A DNA stretch of 64,000 nt from Azospirillum brasilense (GTDB lineage Bacteria; Pseudomonadota; Alphaproteobacteria; Azospirillales; Azospirillaceae), in assembly GCF_003349955.1 (NCBI RefSeq), contig NZ_QLKQ01000026.1, positions 1-64,000 of the forward strand. Direction: 5' to 3'. Below, piece by piece: positions 29,772 to 38,386 of this stretch. The stretch's first letter is position 1; every line of letters begins with the position of its first letter. Made by a program: the position numbers and the translations under genes. The notes beneath the pieces were generated by a model that was not told the DNA's origin, ran no database searches, and worked only from the letters and a program-made list of their open reading frames with translations.

Positions 29772-31824
29772 TTACATCCGCAAGATCACCCGCGACGCCC
29801 TGCGATCCGCGCCGGACGCCGCGCTGTCCCGCGAATGGCTGGTCGCCAACGGGCTGGGCGGCTACGCCTCCTCCTCCCTGTCGGGGGCGGTGACGCGGCG
29901 CTACCACGGGCTTCTGGTGGCGGCTTTGCCGGCGCCGCTGGGCCGGGTGGTGATGCTGAGCCAGCTCAACGACGTGCTGATCGAGCGCGACGGGACCGAG
30001 CGGCGGCTGACCGGCCACAACCCGCAGGCGGACCAGTGGCCGGACCCGAACTACCCGTCCGATGCCGCGCCCTCCGGCCTCGCCGAGTTCCGCATGGAAT
30101 CCGGCCTGCCGGTCTGGCGCTACGAGATCGGCGACGTGGTGATCGAAAAGCAGATCGTGCTGCCGCACCTGCAGAACATCGTCCATGTCACCTACCGGGT
30201 GGTGAAGGCGCCGCAGCCGATCTGCCTTCGGCTCCGCCCGGTGATGGCCTTCCGCAAACTGGAATCGGCGGTGGACGAGCCGTTGGCCCGCGACTACCGC
30301 GTCACCGCCCGCGGCCACGAGTATGAGATATGGGCCGGGCCGGAACTGCCGGTGCTGCGCATGACCATCGAGGGGGCGGAGCTTCCCCTGACCCTGGACG
30401 GCGGTGCGCGGCGCGACATCGTCTATCCGGTGGAGGCGGAGCGCGGCTACGAATCGCGCGGCTCGCTGTGGACGCCCGGCTATTTCAGCGGCCCGCTCAG
30501 CCAGGGCCAGACGTTGAGCTTCGTTGCCGCCACCGAGCCCTGGCAACGGCTGTGGGCGCTGCCGCCCGCCGACGTCCTGCGCTTCGAGAAGGAGCGGCGG
30601 CGGCGCATCGTCGGAACGGCGCATCCGTCGCTGCGCGAGGGTGCGATGGCGGAATTGGTTCTGTCGGCGGACAGCTTCCTGTTCGTGCCGGCGGGCCGCG
30701 TCGCCGACCAGATGCGCGCCCGCGCCGAGGGGGACGAGGTGCGCACGGTGATCGCCGGTTACCACTGGTTCACCGACTGGGGCCGCGACACCATGATCAG
30801 CCTGGAGGGGCTGACCCTGACCACCGGGCGTCACATGGAGGCCGGCTGGATCCTGCGCACCTTCGCGCATTACATCCGCGACGGGCTGATCCCCAACATG
30901 TTCCCCGACGGCAAGGACGAGGGGCTGTACCACACCGCCGACGCCACCCTGTGGTTCTTCCACGCGCTGAACCGCTACGTCCGGGCGACCGGGGACCGGC
31001 ACACGCTGCAACTGCTGCTGCCGCGGTTGGTCGAGGTGATCGACCATCACCGGCGCGGCACCCGTTTCGGCATCGCCGTCGACCCCGGCGACGGGCTGCT
31101 GCGCCAGGGGCGGGAGGGCTACCAGCTCACCTGGATGGACGCGAAGGTCGAGGATTGGGTGGTCACCCCGCGCCGGGGCAAGGCGGTGGAGATCAACGCC
31201 CTCTGGTACAACGCCCTGTGCCTGACCGCCGGCTGGCTGACCGAGGAGGGGGATGCCCAGGCCGCCCGCCCGCTGGAAGATCTGGCCGAACGGGCCCGCG
31301 CCTCCTTCAACGCGCGCTTCTGGTGCTCCCACGCCGGGCATCTCTACGACGTGGTGGACGGGGAGCGGGGGGACGACGACGCCTGCCGGCCCAACCAGAT
31401 CTTCGCCGTCTCGCTCGACAACCCGGTTCTCGACCGCGCCCGCTGGGACCCGGTGGTGGAGACGGTGCGGCAACGGCTGCTGACCCCGGTCGGGCTGCGC
31501 TCGCTGGCGCCGGGGCACCGCGACTACAAGCCGAAATACTTCGGCGACCTGCGCGCCCGCGACGCCGCCTATCACCAGGGCACGGTGTGGGGGTGGCTGA
31601 TCGGTCCCTATGTCGATGCGTGGCTGAAGCTGCATCCGGAGGACAAGGCCGGAGCGCGGGCGCTGCTCCAGGGCTTCCTGCCGCATCTGGACCAAGCGGG
31701 GATCGGCACCATCTCGGAGATCTTCGACGCCGACCCGCCCTTCAGCCCGCGCGGCTGCATTTCGCAGGCCTGGAGCGTGGCCGAGGTCCTTCGCTGCTGG
31801 GCGGCGACGGCGGAGGATGGGTGA
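29764..31824 (+). CDS. glycogen debranching enzyme (amylo-alpha-1,6-glucosidase, GDE_N_bis/GH133 type)
   Basis: 686 residues. The N-terminal beta domain starts SREWLVANGLGGYASSSLSG and RRYHGLLVAALP. The C-terminal (alpha/alpha)6 barrel has YHWFTDWGRDTMISLEGL, with the likely catalytic Asp, TWMDAKVEDWVVTPRRGKAVEINALWYNA, and a closing QAWSVAEVLRC. It removes alpha-1,6 branches from glycogen or limit dextrins and so feeds linear maltodextrins to the trehalose route. Overlap with treZ implies one operon. Confidence 0.9.
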   Translation: MADYIRKITRDALRSAPDAALSREWLVANGLGGYASSSLSGAVTRRYHGLLVAALPAPLGRVVMLSQLNDVLIERDGTERRLTGHNPQADQWPDPNYPSDAAPSGLAEFRMESGLPVWRYEIGDVVIEKQIVLPHLQNIVHVTYRVVKAPQPICLRLRPVMAFRKLESAVDEPLARDYRVTARGHEYEIWAGPELPVLRMTIEGAELPLTLDGGARRDIVYPVEAERGYESRGSLWTPGYFSGPLSQGQTLSFVAATEPWQRLWALPPADVLRFEKERRRRIVGTAHPSLREGAMAELVLSADSFLFVPAGRVADQMRARAEGDEVRTVIAGYHWFTDWGRDTMISLEGLTLTTGRHMEAGWILRTFAHYIRDGLIPNMFPDGKDEGLYHTADATLWFFHALNRYVRATGDRHTLQLLLPRLVEVIDHHRRGTRFGIAVDPGDGLLRQGREGYQLTWMDAKVEDWVVTPRRGKAVEINALWYNALCLTAGWLTEEGDAQAARPLEDLAERARASFNARFWCSHAGHLYDVVDGERGDDDACRPNQIFAVSLDNPVLDRARWDPVVETVRQRLLTPVGLRSLAPGHRDYKPKYFGDLRARDAAYHQGTVWGWLIGPYVDAWLKLHPEDKAGARALLQGFLPHLDQAGIGTISEIFDADPPFSPRGCISQAWSVAEVLRCWAATAEDG

Positions 31825-32084
31825 CGCCGGTCTTTCCAACACAACGCCTATGAAAAGCGTCATAAGAACTTAAGCAGAGAGAGTGCGAAAGCCGTTTGGT
31901 TACTGAACAGAAAGCGGCGGGGTGGATAAAGCGCGAATCGATGACCGCGCTATAATATTCGCGAAACCCACATTTTGTTGAAGGTTTTTGCCGCCCGTGC
32001 CTATCATTGGTGGCGGGTCGAAAAGAAAACGGACGAACACACGGCCGTGTGACCGACCCGCCCAGGATGAGGACGGGAGGGATC

Positions 32085-33260
32085 ATGCTGGCACTGCTGT
32101 CGAAGACCACACGCCCGGCGATCGACTGGGACCGCCTGAGCCGACGGATTCTGGATCGGAGCGCGCAGGCCTGCTGGGTGGTGGATCGCGAACTGGTCAC
32201 CGTCGGGGTCAACCCGGCGCTGTGCGCCTTGCTCGGCTACCGGGCCGGGGAGCTGGTCGGAACCCATCTTCTCGCCTATGTGGCCGAGGAAAGCCGGAGC
32301 GTCCTGGAGCGGCAGGCGGCCATCCGCGACCTGACGCCGCACCGCAGCTACGACGTCACCCTGATCCGCTCCGACGGGAAGCCGGTTCGCGCGATCTTCA
32401 ACGACTCGTGGCTGGACGGCGATGCCGACTCGGACGATGGGCCGGCGCCGGGCTTCTGCATCTTCGTCACCGACATCACCCGCCGCGTCGAGGAGGAGAT
32501 GCAGCGCGCCCTGCGGGTGGACCAGCTGGCGGACGCGGTCGCGCGCATGAACCGCTTCCTGGGGCAGATCTGCCAGGAGTTGAAGGACCCTCTGAACGCC
32601 ATACTGGGCGCCACGCAGATGATTTCCTCCGACGTGGCGTCTCCCGCTCCGCCGGATGGCGCGCCCGGCCATGGGGCCGCGCATCTGGGCGCCTACGCCG
32701 CGCTGTGCAGCGACGCCGGGCGGCAGATGATGCGGACCATCGAGAATTTGTCGCTGTGGTCCCGCCTGCAGCTGAATCAGGTGCCGCTCGATCTGCGGAG
32801 CTACGAGTTGGGCGGCCTGCTCCAGGACGTGCTGGAGGAGCTGGCGCCGCGCGCCCGCGCCCGCGACATCCTGATCGTCAACCGCATCGTCGCCACCCCG
32901 GTGCTGGGCGACCTGTCCGCGCTGAGCACCGTGCTGAAGCATCTGGTCGAGAACGCCGTGCGCTTTTCCCCTTCGGGAAGCATGGTCATGCTGTCCGCCG
33001 CGATGACCGACGGACGGGTGAACGTGCGGATCCAGGACAACGGGCTGGGCATTCCGGAGGATCTGCAACCCCATCTGTTCCGAATCGATCCGCACCACGC
33101 CGCCCCCGGCGCCGACGGTGAGATGGGGAGCGGCCTCGGCCTGCTGATCTGCAAGGCGCTGGTGGAGCGCATGGGCGGCGGCATCCGCGTCTTCAGCAAG
33201 GCGGGCGGCGGAACCGCGGTCACCCTGACCCTGACCCAAGGGGTTTGCGCCGGATTGTAA
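32085..33260 (+). CDS. PAS-domain histidine-kinase-like protein lacking the phosphoacceptor His
   Basis: 391 residues, no membrane segment. A PAS domain covers about 25-135. The dimerisation helix reads FLGQICQELKDPLNAILGA: the place where kinases have H-E-L is Q-E-L, with Gln164 (codon CAG 32574-32576) instead of His. The ATP-binding domain looks intact: Asn290 in LVENAVRF, QDNGLGIP (Asp318) and GSGLGLLICKAL. It may be a pseudokinase, a phosphatase or an adaptor. The ATG at 32085 follows GGGAGG; an in-frame extension to 32007 lacks a ribosome site. Confidence 0.88.
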   Translation: MLALLSKTTRPAIDWDRLSRRILDRSAQACWVVDRELVTVGVNPALCALLGYRAGELVGTHLLAYVAEESRSVLERQAAIRDLTPHRSYDVTLIRSDGKPVRAIFNDSWLDGDADSDDGPAPGFCIFVTDITRRVEEEMQRALRVDQLADAVARMNRFLGQICQELKDPLNAILGATQMISSDVASPAPPDGAPGHGAAHLGAYAALCSDAGRQMMRTIENLSLWSRLQLNQVPLDLRSYELGGLLQDVLEELAPRARARDILIVNRIVATPVLGDLSALSTVLKHLVENAVRFSPSGSMVMLSAAMTDGRVNVRIQDNGLGIPEDLQPHLFRIDPHHAAPGADGEMGSGLGLLICKALVERMGGGIRVFSKAGGGTAVTLTLTQGVCAGL

Positions 33261-33776
33261 CACCGGCAAACGGATGGCTCTCCCAACCGTTTCCCCCGGC
33301 CGGGGTGAGGGGTGGCGGGATCGGGGTGCCCCATGCGGGGAATCCGAACATTCAGTTGTCAACAGGGCACAGACCCGCGCGAAATCGCCGCGTCGCGAGT
33401 CCGGCATCAGAATCCAATTGACAGGCGTGAGCGCTGCAACACCCTCCGGAATCGGGAAAGGCAATGCATTTCAATGGTTTGTGTGACATGCTCAAAAAAT
33501 GGGCAAATCGCGCTATGGCCTTGTCGCGCTTGACTCGAATCGGGGAAAGCCGGGCCTTGTCAACACAGTTATCCACAGACTCTGTGGAGAGCCTACGCGG
33601 GAGGTGAAGGGAGAGGCGCCCCGCCCCATAACCTTTGGCGGGAGGGCCATCCATTCAGAATAAGTACTTCAGATTTTAGGCGCCGCGCATTTTTGCCGCT
33701 ATAGTGGTTGTGCCTCATCCCACCGTGTTGCTCCAGTCCAACCGGCACCGGGTGAGCAGTGACGGGAGGAGTGCCC
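33261..33776. other. 516-base gap with GANTC cluster and a DnaA-box-like site
   Basis: No convincing gene. Between 33340 and 33582 there are seven GANTC sites (33340, 33397, 33410, 33449, 33532, 33537, 33578), one perfect TTATCCACA (33569) and two TTGTCAACA (33356, 33557). A less GC-rich stretch follows at about 33650-33710, with a TATAGT at 33700 that may serve the next gene. GANTC is the CcrM methylation site of alphaproteobacteria and is often dense near origins and cell-cycle promoters. Confidence 0.5.
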
Positions 33777-34109
33777 ATGCTGGATGTCTATGGGACGTCT
33801 TGCCCGGCGGCGCGTCCACGCCGGTCATGGCGCGCGGCGACCGGTGAAACACGCGGCCGACGCGTGCAGGGATTTGCCGCTCCGGCTCTGGCGGCGGTGA
33901 TGCTGTCCGCGTTGATCCTCCATCTCCTGCTGACGCTCGCCGCTCATCTGGGCGGGGCCGACATGGCTGGGGTGCTGGCGGTGGCGGTGGGCATGGCGGC
34001 GGTGCTGGTGGTTTTGCTTCCCTTTGCCCTGCTGTGTACCCGGCGGGCTCAGGAAGCGCTGGCGGCCGGTTCGGATCGCCGTGGGAGGACGGTTTCGCCA
34101 CAAGGTTGA
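33777..34109 (+). CDS. small two-span membrane protein
   Basis: 110 residues with an Arg-rich N-terminus (1-40), two hydrophobic segments (about 43-62 and 67-90) and a basic tail. No family recognised. The GGGAGGAG site before ATG 33777 supports this start. Confidence 0.62.
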   Translation: MLDVYGTSCPAARPRRSWRAATGETRGRRVQGFAAPALAAVMLSALILHLLLTLAAHLGGADMAGVLAVAVGMAAVLVVLLPFALLCTRRAQEALAAGSDRRGRTVSPQG

Positions 34110-34211
34110 AGCGGCGCCGGTCGGGGAAATCCCGGTTGCCCCCTTTTGTAAGTCCGCGCATAAAGTGATGACGCCGTGGCGATGAACGGCGCTGTTCGGC
34201 GGGGGCTGTGC

Positions 34212-34577
34212 ATGGGGTTGTTCGATTTTCTGAAAGTCACCGTCAAGGATGAGAAGAAGGCGGCGCCGCGCCGGCCCAATCCACCCGGCGGCCCGACAAA
34301 CGTGATCGAGTTCGACGGCAAGAGCTTTCCGTTGGCCGGGGTCAGCCACAAGGGCTTCGTGGCGACCGGCTTCGACGGCTCGCTGATTCCCAGCCAGACC
34401 GCGCGGATCACGGTGCGGATCGACGACGCCTGCGGCAAGTTCACCTTCGCCGCCACCGTGACCATCGAGGAGGTCAAGGGCGGGTCGGTGTCCGGTGCCT
34501 GGAACATGCTGCCGCCGGAGGTCGAGACGACCATCCGCAAGTACCTGCAGATCCGCAAGCAGAAGACCGGAAAGTAA
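34212..34577 (+). CDS. hypothetical protein, possible small beta-barrel
   Basis: 121 residues starting MGLFDFLKVTVKDEKK. The rest alternates short strands (FPLAGVSHKGFVATGF, ARITVRIDDACGKFTFAATVTIEE) and ends in a helix (PPEVETTIRKYLQIRKQK). The strand pattern resembles PilZ-type barrels, but the RxxxR and DxSxxG c-di-GMP residues are absent, so I do not call it PilZ. The ATG at 34212 is taken because the GLFDFL start is a common one; ATG 34176 is possible. Confidence 0.65.
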   Translation: MGLFDFLKVTVKDEKKAAPRRPNPPGGPTNVIEFDGKSFPLAGVSHKGFVATGFDGSLIPSQTARITVRIDDACGKFTFAATVTIEEVKGGSVSGAWNMLPPEVETTIRKYLQIRKQKTGK

Positions 34578-34607
34578 GACGGACGGTCTTGACCGGGCGA
34601 CCGCCGT

Positions 34608-35939
34608 TCAGTTGGCGGTGCGGAGCGCCGCGTCGCCGGCTTTTCCTCCGGCCTTCACAGCGGCGTTCGCCCCAGCGTTAACCCCAGCGTTGACCAGGGT
34701 CGGGGCCATGGCCGGCGTGGCGAGCTGGTGCATCCGCTCGATCCATTCCGACAGGGTGACGAACTCGCAGCCCTTGGCGCGCATCGCGGCGATCACGCGG
34801 GGCAGGGCGTTGAGGGTGGACGGGTAGGTGGAGTGCAGCAGAAGCACGCTGCCGGTTCCCGCCTCGGTCTTCACATGCTGCACGATGCGGTCGGGGTCGC
34901 GGACCTGCCAGTCGCGGGTGTCCACGGTCCACAGGACCGGGCTCATGCTCTCCTCGCGGGCGATGGCCAGCAGGTCCGGCGTGTAGCGCCCGTACGGCGG
35001 CCGGAACAGCACCGGGTTGGCGCCGAAGCCGCGCAGGATGCGGTTGGCCTCGGCGATCTCGTGGCGCTGCGCCTCGGGGTCCATGGCTCGCAGGTCGGCG
35101 TGCGTCAGGCTGTGGTTGCCGATCTCGTGCCCGGCGGCGATGAAGTCGCGGATCACCTCGCCCTGGTTCTCGGCGACGCTGGCGACCGGAAAATAGGTCG
35201 CGGGGATCTTCTCGCGGTTCAGCACGTCCAGGATCTGGCGGGTGACCACCCGGTGCGGCCCGTCGTCGAAGGTGAGGGCGCAGAGATTCCAGCCCTCTTC
35301 CTTCAGCGTCGCCGGCATGACGTCGAGCGTCGTGTCGGGAACCACCGCGCCCAGCCGGCCCTTGCGGCGCCCGGACTTCTCGATGGCGGCCATGGTCCGG
35401 GCGGCCTCCGGGGGGTAGGTGATCGCGACGTCGGCCTTGCCGTCCCCGCCGGGCCGGGGCGGGGCGAGTTGCGCGCTGTCGGCGGCTGGTCTGATCTCCG
35501 GTGCCTGTTGGGGCGAAGCCTGAGGCGGTGCCGGCAGGGGAGGCGCGGGCGGCGGCGCGTCGAGGACGAGGCAGCCGAACCCGGCGCCGAGCATGCGGCG
35601 GCACAGCGCCGTCACGTCCAGCCCCACCGGGGCGGTGGCCCGCAGGGCGACACCCTCGCCCTGGCGCCGCGCGTCGAGCGGAACGACCGCCGGGCTGAGG
35701 CCGTCCGCCAGATCGGGGGAGCGGCGGCGCAGGCTGTCCCACGCCCACCAGGCATCCCCTTCCCTTTGGAAAAGGCCGAGTTGCAGCAGCGACGGCCCAT
35801 CGGCGGCGCGGGCGGCGCCATCCGGGAGGGCGGCCAGCACTCCCGCGGCCAGCGGCAACGCGAACAGGAAGGAGCGGAAGCGGCGCAGGCCCGTGGGAAG
35901 GGAGGACGTGAGGGAGCGTCCGTGTTCAGGCCGTTTCAC
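34608..35939 (-). CDS. secreted polysaccharide deacetylase (NodB homology domain)
   Basis: 443 residues: a Sec signal peptide (about 1-45, basic then FLFALPLAAGVLAALPDGAARA), a Pro/Ala-rich linker, and a NodB domain in the C-terminal half. Motifs are TFDDGPHRVV (metal Asp), GNHSLTHADL (metal His pair), RPPYGRY, WTVDTRDW and LLLHS. It likely de-N-acetylates a cell-envelope or exopolysaccharide glycan in the periplasm. The GTG at 35939 is chosen because GGAGGAG lies six to seven bases upstream; a GTG at 35978 would add 13 acidic residues before the signal peptide. Confidence 0.87.
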   Translation of the reverse strand: MKRPEHGRSLTSSLPTGLRRFRSFLFALPLAAGVLAALPDGAARAADGPSLLQLGLFQREGDAWWAWDSLRRRSPDLADGLSPAVVPLDARRQGEGVALRATAPVGLDVTALCRRMLGAGFGCLVLDAPPPAPPLPAPPQASPQQAPEIRPAADSAQLAPPRPGGDGKADVAITYPPEAARTMAAIEKSGRRKGRLGAVVPDTTLDVMPATLKEEGWNLCALTFDDGPHRVVTRQILDVLNREKIPATYFPVASVAENQGEVIRDFIAAGHEIGNHSLTHADLRAMDPEAQRHEIAEANRILRGFGANPVLFRPPYGRYTPDLLAIAREESMSPVLWTVDTRDWQVRDPDRIVQHVKTEAGTGSVLLLHSTYPSTLNALPRVIAAMRAKGCEFVTLSEWIERMHQLATPAMAPTLVNAGVNAGANAAVKAGGKAGDAALRTAN

Positions 35940-36044
35940 ACGTTTCTCCTCCGGATCGTCGCCGTCGTCGAATACCACCCCTTCGGGATTAATTCAAACG
36001 GCGCGGCTTTTGCCGGTCCGCCCGCTCCGATCATCCCTTCGGGA

Positions 36045-36070
36045 GGAACCTTCGGTGTTCCGCCGCGGTT
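36045..36070 (+). promoter_or_regulatory. EcfG-type general stress promoter (GGAAC-N17-GGTT)
   Basis: GGAAC at 36045-36049 and GGTT at 36067-36070, about 85 bases before the DUF2934 gene, which is followed closely by the HPF-type gene. Confidence 0.58.
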
Positions 36071-36154
36071 GACGGGGAGCGCGCCCGGCCCAAAGGCCCC
36101 ATTCCGCAGAGGGGGCGGGCGGCGCGGAACAGGAACGGACAGGAGGCAGCCCGG

Positions 36155-36448
36155 ATGGCGGACGATTTGGAAAGCCGGATCAGAGCGCGCGCTCACCAGA
36201 TCTGGGAGCGTGAAGGCCGTCCGGAGGATCGCGCCGAAGACCATTGGAAACTGGCGAGCGAGGAAATCGCCATCGAGGACAATTACCGGGACACGTTGCG
36301 CCCGAATCCGGCGCGCGGCCCCGACGACGTCGCGGAACGGACCGAGCCGGTCGAGCCCGTGCTGAGCATGGAAAGCCAGGGCGAAATGCCCGGCATCGCC
36401 GACCAGGGCGAGGAATTCCGCATTCCCGGCCGGTCCCGCGACTCCTGA
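36155..36448 (+). CDS. DUF2934 domain protein
   Basis: 97 residues. The DUF2934 helix pair is clear: SRIRARAHQIWEREGRPEDRAEDHWKLASEE. The rest is acidic and probably disordered. Function unknown; the family is often stress-associated. AGGAGG lies upstream. It ends 48 bases before the HPF-type gene and is probably co-transcribed with it. Confidence 0.85.
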   Translation: MADDLESRIRARAHQIWEREGRPEDRAEDHWKLASEEIAIEDNYRDTLRPNPARGPDDVAERTEPVEPVLSMESQGEMPGIADQGEEFRIPGRSRDS

Positions 36449-36496
36449 CGGCGGCTCCCACCGCTTTCCTCACGTCGTGCTTAGAGAGGATCCCCC

Positions 36497-37081
36497 ATGG
36501 ACACGAACCTGGAAATCGCCTTCCACAACATGGACTCCCAGCCCGAGTTGGAGGCCTACATCCGCGAACGGGCGGAGAAGACGGAAAAGCTGTTCGACCG
36601 GCTGGTCGGCATGCGGGTCGCCGTGGAAGCCCAGCACCGCCAACACAAGACCGGCAACGTCTTCGACGTCCACATTGAGCTGATGGTGCCGGGCCAGGAC
36701 ATCGTGGTCAGCCGCAAGCCGAACAAGGCGAAGGAGCGCTACGCCAACCCCGATGCCCGCACCTCGATCCGCGACGCCTTCGAAGCCGCGGATCGGCAGT
36801 TGAAGGAGTACAAGGACAAGATGCGCCGCGACGTGAAGGTCCATGATCCGGAGCAGCCCGGCCGCGTCTCGCAGCTCAACCCGACCGAGGACCACGGCTT
36901 CATCACCACCAACACCGGGACGCAGCTCTATTTCCACCGGAACAGCTGCCTGAACGTGGACATGGACCAACTCAGGACCGGCGACCCGGTGAAATATGTG
37001 GAGGCGACGGGCGACACCGGCCCGACCGCCGCCAAGGTGTGGCGGGCCTCCGGGTCCGACACCGAATTGCGGGCCACCTGA
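36497..37081 (+). CDS. HPF/RaiA-family ribosome hibernation factor fused to a cold-shock domain
   Basis: 194 residues. Residues 1-110 are the HPF/YfiA beta-alpha-beta fold (LEIAFHNMDSQPELEAYIRERAEKTEKLFDR, VFDVHIELMVPGQDIVVSR, a basic helix DRQLKEYKDKMRRDVK). Residues 125-188 are a cold-shock OB fold (GRVSQLNPTEDHGFITTN with the RNP1-like HGFI; LYFHRNSCL as RNP2-like; GDTGPTAAKVW). It should bind the small ribosomal subunit and RNA. Long HPF proteins carry a different C-terminal dimerisation domain, so this is an alternative architecture. A strong terminator follows. Confidence 0.88.
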   Translation: MDTNLEIAFHNMDSQPELEAYIRERAEKTEKLFDRLVGMRVAVEAQHRQHKTGNVFDVHIELMVPGQDIVVSRKPNKAKERYANPDARTSIRDAFEAADRQLKEYKDKMRRDVKVHDPEQPGRVSQLNPTEDHGFITTNTGTQLYFHRNSCLNVDMDQLRTGDPVKYVEATGDTGPTAAKVWRASGSDTELRAT

Positions 37082-37085
37082 CGAA

Positions 37086-37117
37086 GAAGCCCCCGCCAAA
37101 CGGCGGGGGCTTTTTTC
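37086..37117 (+). terminator. Rho-independent terminator after the HPF-type gene
   Basis: AAGCCCCCGCC pairs with GGCGGGGGCTT around AAAC and is followed by TTTTTT. Confidence 0.92.
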
Positions 37118-37147
37118 TTTGAACGGCTCTCGGGTCAGGCTCTCGGG

Positions 37148-38386
37148 TCAGGCTCCCTGGGGCATCGGATCGGCCGGGCCGGGGGCGGTCGCGTCCGGTG
37201 CCGCGGCCGGGACGAGGTCCTCGTTCAGGTCGTAGATGTCCGGATGCAGGCGGACGGCGTCGCGGTCATCCACCGTCGCGGTCCAGTAGACGAAGCGCAC
37301 CGGCACCGGCTGCGACAGTTTGATCCACTGCGGTTCCTGCCGGTCCAGCATGCGGTCGAGCCGCGCCGTTGAGACATGCTCGGTCGCCAGAAGCGCCTCG
37401 GCCATGCCGCGCGCGTCCTCCAGGCGGACGCAACCGGAACTGACGGTGCGGATCTCGCGGTCGAACAGCCTCGGCTCGTTGGTGCCGTGCAGATAGATGT
37501 TGTAGGGGTTGGTCATGTTGAACCGGTAGCGGCCCAGCGCGTTGTGGTCGCCCGGCTGCTGGACGATCCGCACGCGGCGCGGCGAGACGTTGCGCCAGTC
37601 CACCACGGCCGGCTCCACCGGGGCGCCATCCAGATAGACCACCGCGTTGGCGATGCCCGGCGTGCCCTTGGCCCGCAGCAGGGGCAGTTTGTCCTCCTTC
37701 AGGACGGTGGGCGGCACGGTCCAGGTCGGGTTGACGATGACGTGGGTGATCTGGTCCTGGAGCAGCGGCGTCTCGCGCGACGGGCGCCCGACGATCGAGC
37801 GCATGGTCAGCGCCTCCTCCCCGTCGCGGACCAGCGTGGTGGTCTGGCTGGGCAGGTTCACCAGGATCACGGTGTCCGGCGCGGTATCGCGGAAGGCGCG
37901 CATGGACAGCGCGCTGCGCCGCATCTGGGCGGCAGCCTCCTGCGGGCTGCGGTCCAGCGCCACCCGCGTGCCGCCGCCGACCAGGCCGTCGACCTTCATG
38001 CGCTGGCTGAACTGGAAGGCGCGCACCGCGGTGTCCACCTCCTCATCGTACAGATCGCCCCGGCGCAGCGGGTCGAGGAAACCCAGTTCGGCCAATCGCT
38101 GCGTCAGGCGTTCCACGCGTTCGCCGCTGCTGCCCTTCTTGAGCAGCGGGCCGGACCCGATGCGGGTGATGGCACGCTCCGGTTCCGCCTCCAGCACCGT
38201 GGCGGCGGCGTCCAGCCGGTCGGCCCAGCCGGTCAGCGTGTCGCGGTAGGGGGCCGCCTCGGCGGTGGCCGGGGTGGCGGCCAGGGTGGCGGCCGTGCCG
38301 GCGATCACGGACAGCGCCAGCGTCAGCGCGGCCAGGACCGGCGCCGGGCGGCGTCGGTGGTCGGTAAGCGTCTGGGATGCGTGCAT
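37148..38386 (-). CDS. L,D-transpeptidase (YkuD) with peptidoglycan-binding domain
   Basis: 412 residues: N-terminal signal or anchor (about 18-45), a PG_binding_1-type domain (about 80-150, KKGSSGERVERLTQRLAELGFL), and a YkuD catalytic domain. HGTNEPRLFDREIRTVSSGCVRLED provides the catalytic His and Cys (SSGCVR). YcbB-like proteins of this layout make 3-3 cross-links in murein. Its end is 30 bases past the HPF terminator. It is divergent from the M15A-type peptidase gene. Confidence 0.92.
   Translation of the reverse strand: MHASQTLTDHRRRPAPVLAALTLALSVIAGTAATLAATPATAEAAPYRDTLTGWADRLDAAATVLEAEPERAITRIGSGPLLKKGSSGERVERLTQRLAELGFLDPLRRGDLYDEEVDTAVRAFQFSQRMKVDGLVGGGTRVALDRSPQEAAAQMRRSALSMRAFRDTAPDTVILVNLPSQTTTLVRDGEEALTMRSIVGRPSRETPLLQDQITHVIVNPTWTVPPTVLKEDKLPLLRAKGTPGIANAVVYLDGAPVEPAVVDWRNVSPRRVRIVQQPGDHNALGRYRFNMTNPYNIYLHGTNEPRLFDREIRTVSSGCVRLEDARGMAEALLATEHVSTARLDRMLDRQEPQWIKLSQPVPVRFVYWTATVDDRDAVRLHPDIYDLNEDLVPAAAPDATAPGPADPMPQGA

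Noticed and set aside
33488-33607. A 39-codon frame MLKKWANRAMALSRL in the GANTC-rich gap
   Set aside because: No ribosome site and it overlaps the DnaA-like box; nothing else supports it.
34212-34577. PilZ domain
   Set aside because: The strand pattern is suggestive, but RxxxR and DxSxxG are absent.
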